A DNA stretch of 19,583 nt, taken from assembly GCA_038217425.1 (NCBI GenBank), contig JBBQPM010000128.1, forward strand, positions 1-19,583, written 5' to 3'. Each line of letters starts with the position of its first letter. Within the stretch, counting starts at the first letter, position 1. The translations under genes and the position numbers were made by a program. Below, in pieces: positions 14,671 through 19,583 of the stretch. The notes beneath the pieces are model-generated. The model made no database searches, was not told where the DNA came from, and saw only the letters and a list, made by a program, of their open reading frames with translations. This DNA comes from JAIEPT01 sp038217425. Lineage in GTDB: Bacteria > Planctomycetota > Planctomycetia > Gemmatales > Gemmataceae.

Positions 14671-15159
14671 TTAGTGTTTACCGTCGTCGTCGTCGCCAAG
14701 ATGCTCGGCGAGGTAATTCTCCAGACCGATGGCCTTGATAACGCTCAGCTGCGTTTCGAGCCAATCGACGTGCTCTTCCGATTCGACGAGAATCGGCGCG
14801 ATGAGTTCGCGCGAGCCGTTGTCTTTGAGCTTCGTGCATAGCTCAACGGTCTCATTGTAAGCGTTGACCCCCTTGGTCTCCAGCGCCAAATCGTACTCGA
14901 ATTGCTCGACCACGGTGGTGCCGACGCGGATGACGTCGTAGCGGGCGATTTCGGGGACGCCGTCCAGGAACAAGATGCGGTCGATGAGCTTTTCGGCATG
15001 GCGCATTTCGCCGATCGATTCTTCATAGTGCTTTTTGCCGAGCTTCAGATAGCCCCAGTTCTTGCACATTTTGGCCTGGATGAAGTACTGGTTGATCGCG
15101 GTGAGTTCGATGGTGAGGGCCGCGTTGAGGGCGTCGATGACTTGGGGATTGCCTTTCAT
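14671..15159 (-). CDS. bfr: Bacterioferritin
   Basis: This 162-residue protein is a haem-binding ferritin that oxidises and stores iron as 24-mers. It starts with the family hallmark MKGNPQVIDALNAALTIELT. Ferroxidase-site residues visible are E18, E51, H54, E94 and H130, and the haem-ligand methionine is M52 in GEMRHAEKLIDRILFLDG. The second-site glutamate expected three residues before H130 (E127 in E. coli) reads as serine here (VESEEHVDW), with glutamates at 126, 128 and 129. AGGAGA lies about 7 nt before the ATG. It is divergent from the dehydrogenase gene, and the cysteine hydrolase gene follows 73 nt downstream on the same strand. Confidence 0.95.
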   Translation of the reverse strand: MKGNPQVIDALNAALTIELTAINQYFIQAKMCKNWGYLKLGKKHYEESIGEMRHAEKLIDRILFLDGVPEIARYDVIRVGTTVVEQFEYDLALETKGVNAYNETVELCTKLKDNGSRELIAPILVESEEHVDWLETQLSVIKAIGLENYLAEHLGDDDDGKH

Positions 15160-15203
15160 AGCTGTCTCCTGATGGTTGAGATTTCACGTGCTTGGATGCT
15201 GAA

Positions 15204-15232
15204 ATGGTAGGATCGCAGGGCCGGGTTTACAA
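15204..15232 (-). promoter_or_regulatory. Putative bfr promoter
   Basis: On the minus strand TTGTAA (15232-15227), a 17-bp spacer and TACCAT (15209-15204) place the start near 15197, about 38 nt before the bfr ATG. No Fur-box-like 19-bp palindrome was seen in the gap. Confidence 0.5.
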
Positions 15233-15343
15233 GTGCAGAATCGCCCTAAATCTTTGGAAAATATGGGGTTTTAGGCGTGAAACTCAATCTCTCGGCGATA
15301 GACTAATGAGGTTCAATCTCAGCACTTAACGGGAAGGGAAATC

Positions 15344-16108
15344 ATGGCGAGCAAACAGTTTGATTTGACGGGCAAAGTCGCCCTGGTGACGGGCGGAAGT
15401 CAAGGTTTGGGCAAGGCGATGGCGCGGGGCTACGCCGAGGCGGGGGCGGATATCGTCATCTCCAGCCGCAGCGAAGACATTCTCAAGCCGGCGCTCGCGG
15501 AGATCCTTGAGGGGACGGGCCGCAAGGGGATCTACATCGTCGCGGACATGACCAGTCGCCCCGAAGTCGTGAAATTGGCGGAGACGGCGGTGGCCAAGAT
15601 GGGACGCGTCGACATCCTCGTCAACAACGCCGGCAGCAACACGCCGCAGGCGATCGACGTCATCCAGGACGAAGATTGGGACCGCATCATGGAGCTGAAC
15701 CTGAACTCGATCATGGTATTGACGCGGGCCTTGGTGCCGCAGATGAAGGCGCGGAAGTGGGGGCGCATCATCCACATTTCGTCGATCATGGGCATCGTCT
15801 CGAAGGCGGGACGCAACGCCTATTCGGTGACGAAGGCGGCGCTCATCGGTTTCGCCAAGGCGAGCGCTCTGGATCTGGGACCGTTCGGCATCACGGTGAA
15901 CTGTATCTGCCCAGGGCCGTTTCTGACGGATCTGCCGGGCAAGCTTCTGTCGCCCGCCGAAAAGGCGGAGTTCGCGGCCACGACGGCGCTCAATCGCTGG
16001 GGGGCGCCCGAGGAACTGGTCGGTCCGGCGCTCTTGTTGGGCAGCGACGCCGGCAGTTACATCACGGGCGAAGCACTGGTCGTCGATGGCGGGTATGTCT
16101 CGAAGTAA
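15344..16108 (+). CDS. Short-chain dehydrogenase/reductase (classical SDR)
   Basis: This 254-residue NAD(P)-dependent oxidoreductase has a Rossmann fold. The cofactor motif is T16GGSQGLG23, N94NAG97 stabilises the fold, and the catalytic residues are S147, Y160 and K164 (YSVTK), with the active-site asparagine around N119-N121 (ELNLNS). The C-terminus SYITGEALVVDGGYVSK is typical of the FabG/gluconate 5-dehydrogenase group. Following SSR (40-42) in strand 2, an arginine at R42 favours NADP(H). The substrate cannot be told from sequence. AAGGGA precedes the ATG. It stands apart from fatty-acid genes, so calling it fabG would be unsafe. Confidence 0.92.
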   Translation: MASKQFDLTGKVALVTGGSQGLGKAMARGYAEAGADIVISSRSEDILKPALAEILEGTGRKGIYIVADMTSRPEVVKLAETAVAKMGRVDILVNNAGSNTPQAIDVIQDEDWDRIMELNLNSIMVLTRALVPQMKARKWGRIIHISSIMGIVSKAGRNAYSVTKAALIGFAKASALDLGPFGITVNCICPGPFLTDLPGKLLSPAEKAEFAATTALNRWGAPEELVGPALLLGSDAGSYITGEALVVDGGYVSK

Positions 16109-16186
16109 TCGATGATTCGTTCAATTTGATCCCCTGAAAGAGACCTATAAACGGCTTTCACATTGAGTCTTTAACCCCAAGCTCAA

Positions 16187-17245
16187 ATGAATTTTGCGCT
16201 ATTGCTTTCGACTCTCGTTCTCGGTCAACCTGCGATGACCGAAAAAGAAGTCATTCAGGAGCTGAAGCGGCATGGCGCACAGGTCAGTTATGGGTCTCTT
16301 TACCTTTCATTCCTCGACGTGCCGCCAGATCCTAAGGACCTGGGTTTACGGATCTGGATCAACGAGATGATATGGAAGTCCGGTTGGGAAAACGTCTCCT
16401 TGATTAAGAAACTTCCCAGCCTGAGGGAGATCGGCTTTTCGAACGTGCCCGACGAGTGCTTGAAGATACTGCGAGAATTGCCCAAGCTCGATGCAATCTA
16501 TCTACACGGTGACGAAATAGTCACCGACGTCGCATTAGAGCATCTCAAGGGTCAAAAAGAGTTGAGGGGGTTTAGCATTGCCAGCTGCCGAAAAGTAACA
16601 GACAAGGGGCTGTTGAATATTTCCCAAGCCACCAAAATGCGGTGGATGAATTTAGGCGGCACGGATATCACCAACCGGTCGACAGCAGTGTTTCGGCTGA
16701 TGAAAGATCTAGAAACGCTTCATGTCGATGGAACATGGATCACGCCTTCGGGCATGGCCTTGATTACGAAAGACTTGACGAAGCTGACAAAGGGCCGCGT
16801 GTCCCCCGCTGTGGGGGAAGCCAAACGTCCAACGGTTGCAGAGTGCTTCGATGCCTCCTGGCTCGAGCTTCGAGTCTTTGAGGCTGATGGGTACAAGGTC
16901 ACCGACAAGGATTGCGAATACTTGGCCAAATGCACGCATCTCGAGCATTTGGACCTTAACTTCAGTTCTGTCGGCGACAAAGGGCTTGAAAAGCTGGCAC
17001 AGCTCAAAGTCCTTAAGTCGCTGCGCTTGGCTGGCACCAGCGTCAGCAACCAAGGAATCAAGTTCCTTCTTCCTTTGGACAGCGTGGCGCAACTCGATTT
17101 GTCAGCAACGAACATTGACGATGGGGCGGTGGAAGATTTGCTCGCGCTAAAGGGGCTTCGGACCGTCGCGGCGATCATGACGCCCGGCTTAACGAGCAAA
17201 GGAAGAGATCGCCTACAGGAGAAGAAAATCTCAATCTCTCCCTAA
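16187..17245 (+). CDS. Leucine-rich-repeat protein, probably exported
   Basis: This 352-residue protein starts with a short hydrophobic segment (MNFALLLSTLVLGQPA) that may be a signal peptide. Leucine-rich repeats of the cysteine-containing/GALA-like kind follow, spaced by about 24 residues: LEHLKGQKELRGFSIASC, VTDKGLLNIS, LEHLDLNFSSVGDKGLEKLA, LKSLRLAGTSVSNQGIKFLL and VAQLDLSATNIDDGAVEDLL. The motif LxxLxLxxTxIxDxGLxxL is common in planctomycete surface or periplasmic proteins. No enzymatic domain is visible. There is no Shine-Dalgarno before the ATG. A TATAAA (16146-16151) lies about 36 nt upstream. The gene is visibly more AT-rich than its neighbours. Confidence 0.85.
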   Translation: MNFALLLSTLVLGQPAMTEKEVIQELKRHGAQVSYGSLYLSFLDVPPDPKDLGLRIWINEMIWKSGWENVSLIKKLPSLREIGFSNVPDECLKILRELPKLDAIYLHGDEIVTDVALEHLKGQKELRGFSIASCRKVTDKGLLNISQATKMRWMNLGGTDITNRSTAVFRLMKDLETLHVDGTWITPSGMALITKDLTKLTKGRVSPAVGEAKRPTVAECFDASWLELRVFEADGYKVTDKDCEYLAKCTHLEHLDLNFSSVGDKGLEKLAQLKVLKSLRLAGTSVSNQGIKFLLPLDSVAQLDLSATNIDDGAVEDLLALKGLRTVAAIMTPGLTSKGRDRLQEKKISISP

Positions 17246-17268
17246 AGTTTGGCAGGGTATGTTTTTCG

Positions 17269-17955
17269 TCACTTGATCCCCTCGAAGTATACCGTCCCCA
17301 AACGCACCATCGTCGCCCCCTCTTCGATGGCGACTTCAAAATCGTTCGTCATGCCCATTGACAACTCCTGGAAGTCGGGCCACTTCTTGCGCAGCTTGTC
17401 GCGCAGCTTGCGTAGCAATGTAAACGTGGGCCGACATTCCTCCGCGTCGGCGTGGTAGGCCGCCATCGTCATCAGGCCGCGGATCTGCAGGTGCCGAATT
17501 TTCTCAAGCGTCGGCACGAGATCGGGGACTTCTTTCGGCGTGAAGCCATGCTTGCTCGCTTCGCCGCTGGCGTTGACTTCGAGCAAGATCGGCACGCTCA
17601 AGTTTTGCTTGGCCGCCTCGGCGTCGAGCGCCTCGAGCAAGCGGACGCTATCGACGGAATGGATGCACTGCACCAGCGGCAGCGTCCGCTCGATCTTGTT
17701 GCGCTGCAAATGCCCGATGAGATGCCAGGCGGCGCCGGGAATGGCGGCGGCCTTCTTCCAGAGATCTTGAGGCCGATTCTCCGCCAGGACCGACATTCCC
17801 AGGCTCGGAAGTTGTGCGGTCGTCTCCAACGAGAGCGTCTTGGTGACCGCGAGAACGGCGACCTCCGAACGATGGCGCCCCGCCCGCTGACAGGCGGCGC
17901 TGACGCGCTGTTCGACCCGGGCCATGCGTTCCGCGAGGAGCGATGCGAGATCCAC
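17269..17955 (-). CDS. yggS: PLP homeostasis protein, YggS/PROSC family
   Basis: This 228-residue protein has the alanine-racemase-like barrel that binds pyridoxal phosphate and maintains its free pool, without known catalysis. The PLP lysine is K39 in VLAVTK. Family blocks follow: AENRPQDLWKKA, WHLIGHLQRNKI, LLEVNASGEASKHGF, IRGLMTMAAY and SMGMTNDFEVAIEEGATMVRLG. I use the GTG at 17955, which begins 1 nt after the pheA stop and gives the usual N-terminus (DLASLLAERMARVEQRV). The ATG at 17925 is the alternative and would cut 10 residues. The open frame to 18120 overlaps pheA and is not used. Expression is probably coupled to pheA. Confidence 0.93.
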   Translation of the reverse strand: MDLASLLAERMARVEQRVSAACQRAGRHRSEVAVLAVTKTLSLETTAQLPSLGMSVLAENRPQDLWKKAAAIPGAAWHLIGHLQRNKIERTLPLVQCIHSVDSVRLLEALDAEAAKQNLSVPILLEVNASGEASKHGFTPKEVPDLVPTLEKIRHLQIRGLMTMAAYHADAEECRPTFTLLRKLRDKLRKKWPDFQELSMGMTNDFEVAIEEGATMVRLGTVYFEGIK

Positions 17956-17956
17956 G

Positions 17957-19072
17957 TCAACTGACCGTGGCGATCGGGAACGAACCCAGCACGCTGAGCT
18001 GTTCGCACTTGTCCGCCAACGTCCCCAGGGCGCGCTTGACCTTCGGGTCTTCGTTGTGCCCTTCGAAGTCGACAAAGAAGATGTACTCTTGTTTACCAGT
18101 CTTGGCGGGAAACGACTCAATCCAGGTCAGGTTGAGCTTGTTGGACTTGAAGATCTCCAGGGCGTCGACCAGCGACCCGGGGTTGTGCGCGACCTTGAAC
18201 ATCAGCGAGGTCTTGTCGGCGCCGGTCTTGCCGTTGTCCTGCTTGCCGATGATCGCGAAGCGGGTTTCGTTGTGCGGGAAGTCCTCGATGTCCGTAAACA
18301 TCATGCGCAGCCCGTACTTGACCGCGGCCTGCCGACTGGCGACGGCGGCGGCGCCGGGCTCCTGCGCGGCGAGCTGTGCCGCGACCGCCGTGCTCGAAAC
18401 GTCTTTGATGTCCGCGTGCGGGAGATTCTTGCTCAGCCAATTTCGGCACTGCGACAGCGCCTGCGGCTTGCTGTAGACCCGGCGAATCTGCTCCTGCTCG
18501 CAGTTGGCGAGCAGATTGTGGTGGATCTTGAGCCGAACTTCCGCACAGATCTTGAGTTGCGGAATCCGCATGAACATGTCGAGCGTGTCGGTGATGCCGC
18601 CGTCGGTCGAATTCTCCAGCGGCACGACGCCGAAGTCGACGTGCAAGCGATTGACTTCCTCGAACACGGACGAGATTGAGCCGACGCGCATGAACTCGAC
18701 CGCCTGGCCGAAGCGTTCGACGGCGGCGAGGTGGCTGTAACTGTATTCGGGGCCTAGATATGCGACCTTGACCGTCTTCTGCAACGCCCGGGCCCCGCTC
18801 ATGATTTCGCGGTAGATCGCGCGGATGGTGACTTCCTGGAAAGGGCCCTTGTTGGCGTCCAGGACGTTCTTGTAGACTTCTTCTTCGCGCGCGGGGCTAA
18901 AGACGTCGGCGCCCTGCTCATTCTTGATTCGGCCGATCTCGCTGGCGAGTCCCGCGCGTTCGTTGATGAGCTTGAGGATCTGCAGATCGAGCTTGTCGAT
19001 GCTGGTTCGTAAGCTCTTGAGCTGGGCCTGAGCCTTCGCGGGAGTGAGCGGTTCCGATTCTTTGCGCGCCAT
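17957..19072 (-). CDS. pheA: Bifunctional chorismate mutase/prephenate dehydratase
   Basis: This 371-residue enzyme makes phenylpyruvate from chorismate in phenylalanine synthesis. Residues 14-95 are the AroQ chorismate mutase (LRTSIDKLDLQILKLINERA, with likely R22, R39, K50, R62-E63). Residues 102-278 are prephenate dehydratase: VAYLGPEYSYSH, GVVPLENSTDGGITDTL and the catalytic T270-R271-F272. Residues 288-365 form the ACT domain that binds phenylalanine, with NPGSLVDAL and the ESRP-like WIESFP, so feedback inhibition is likely. I use the ATG at 19072 because the frame upstream of it runs through the promoter. yggS follows after 1 nt. Confidence 0.96.
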   Translation of the reverse strand: MARKESEPLTPAKAQAQLKSLRTSIDKLDLQILKLINERAGLASEIGRIKNEQGADVFSPAREEEVYKNVLDANKGPFQEVTIRAIYREIMSGARALQKTVKVAYLGPEYSYSHLAAVERFGQAVEFMRVGSISSVFEEVNRLHVDFGVVPLENSTDGGITDTLDMFMRIPQLKICAEVRLKIHHNLLANCEQEQIRRVYSKPQALSQCRNWLSKNLPHADIKDVSSTAVAAQLAAQEPGAAAVASRQAAVKYGLRMMFTDIEDFPHNETRFAIIGKQDNGKTGADKTSLMFKVAHNPGSLVDALEIFKSNKLNLTWIESFPAKTGKQEYIFFVDFEGHNEDPKVKRALGTLADKCEQLSVLGSFPIATVS

Positions 19073-19118
19073 AAATAGTTGTTCCGTGCAGGGGTTACTT
19101 GAGCACGAATGCATCGTC

Positions 19119-19147
19119 AATTTAGTTAGGTGACTACGCGGTGTCAA
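19119..19147 (-). promoter_or_regulatory. Promoter of pheA-yggS
   Basis: On the minus strand a perfect TTGACA (19147-19142), a 17-bp spacer and TAAATT (19124-19119) place the start near 19112, about 40 nt before the pheA ATG. Confidence 0.65.
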
Positions 19148-19153
19148 CTAACT
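19124..19153. promoter_or_regulatory. Operator-like inverted repeat over the pheA promoter
   Basis: AGTTAGGTGAC (19124-19134) and GTCAACTAACT (19143-19153) are inverted copies with one mismatch, separated by 8 bp. The repeat covers the -35 and the whole spacer of the pheA promoter, the position of a classical repressor operator. It is too AT-rich to be one of the REP palindromes. Confidence 0.5.
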
Positions 19154-19545
19154 CGGCCGCAGAATGCTCGCTTTCCGCGCTTTACAGGCCAAAAAATTCG
19201 TCCCAACCCCTGATCCCGGGCCGTTCCAACGCGCTTTCTCCTCGATTCCTCGCGACTGTCAAAATGACATGCAGCTGCGGCGTCAATCCGGGCCGCACAC
19301 CGTGCGAGATTCCGAATTCGAAGCGTAACTTTCTATTGGCATGGACTTTACAACGACTACTTCACCCTTACCAATCCCTGGCATGCGAATTGCTCTATTG
19401 AGGAGCCCGCGGAACTTGGCAGTCGTTTAGAGCATTTGTTCACAATTTCATTAGAAAACATTCCGGAAGAGGCTTGGGAGCGGGGCGGCAATCTTCATTT
19501 CTCGCGAAACGCCCGGCTCTCACCATTGAAAAGGGAACGAAAACC
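19154..19545. other. Gap upstream of dnaK, no gene seen
   Basis: This stretch of nearly 400 nt between the divergent pheA and dnaK genes holds only an 86-codon open frame (19141-19401) without a ribosome site or family features, so I treat it as non-coding. I see no CIRCE element (TTAGCACTC-N9-GAGTGCTAA) and no clean sigma-32 or sigma-70 promoter for dnaK. AAAGGGA before 19546 is the dnaK ribosome site. Confidence 0.5.
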
Positions 19546-19583
19546 ATGGCTGAAGAAAAAATCATCGGCATCGATCTGGGCAC
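19546..19583 (+). CDS. dnaK: Molecular chaperone DnaK (Hsp70), N-terminal fragment cut by the window edge
   Basis: The first 12 codons read MAEEKIIGIDLG, and the window stops inside the next codon. IIGIDLG(T) is the phosphate-1 motif that opens the Hsp70 ATPase domain, with the usual short acidic lead. AAAGGGA precedes the ATG. DnaK would be the ATP-driven chaperone working with DnaJ and GrpE. HscA or another Hsp70 paralogue cannot be excluded from so short a stretch. Confidence 0.8.
   Translation, partial: MAEEKIIGIDLG

Noticed and set aside
19141..19401. 86-codon open frame upstream of dnaK
   Set aside because: No ribosome site, no recognisable protein features, and it begins inside the pheA promoter.

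Overview
The window is GC-rich, densely packed bacterial chromosome. Several things point to Planctomycetota: two adjacent clpP paralogues behind tig, a 14-blade WD40 protein, an exported isochorismatase-like hydrolase, and many different intergenic palindromic repeats. The phylum call is an inference from gene content and style. There is no rRNA or other marker here that would fix it.

Layout. 13-1085 is a REP/RAYT locus: a Y1 HUH transposase (187-915, minus) bracketed by inverted pairs of a short palindrome, with one more pair lying in frame inside the transposase gene. 1096-2250 (minus) is an exported TlpA-like thioredoxin. 2393-7206 (plus) holds a membrane-anchored HCX5R phosphatase that overlaps a CPBP intramembrane protease by ATGA, then an ABC-F ATPase, a TPR protein and a small unknown protein. 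7247-7427 is a large nested palindrome between convergent genes. 7497-9314 (minus) is the WD40 protein and 9491-10300 (minus) a lipoprotein.

10382-13663 (minus) is a protein quality-control block. Read in transcription order it is tRNA-Gly(GCC), a strong terminator-like hairpin, tig with a His/Cys-rich N-terminus, a perfect palindrome, clpP, a hairpin, and a second clpP. No clpX follows. 13716-15159 (minus) holds an exported cysteine hydrolase and bacterioferritin. 15344-17245 (plus) holds a short-chain dehydrogenase and an AT-richer leucine-rich-repeat protein. 17269-19072 (minus) is pheA (chorismate mutase/prephenate dehydratase) tightly coupled to the PLP-homeostasis gene yggS, behind a good promoter overlapped by an operator-like inverted repeat. 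The window ends in the first 12 codons of dnaK (19546).

The most notable observations are the REP pair inserted in frame in its own RAYT gene, the tRNA-hairpin-tig leader, the metal-binding-like extension on trigger factor, the operator-like repeat at pheA, and at least six unrelated palindrome families in under 20 kb. Promoters were judged by eye against the sigma-70 consensus and are tentative.
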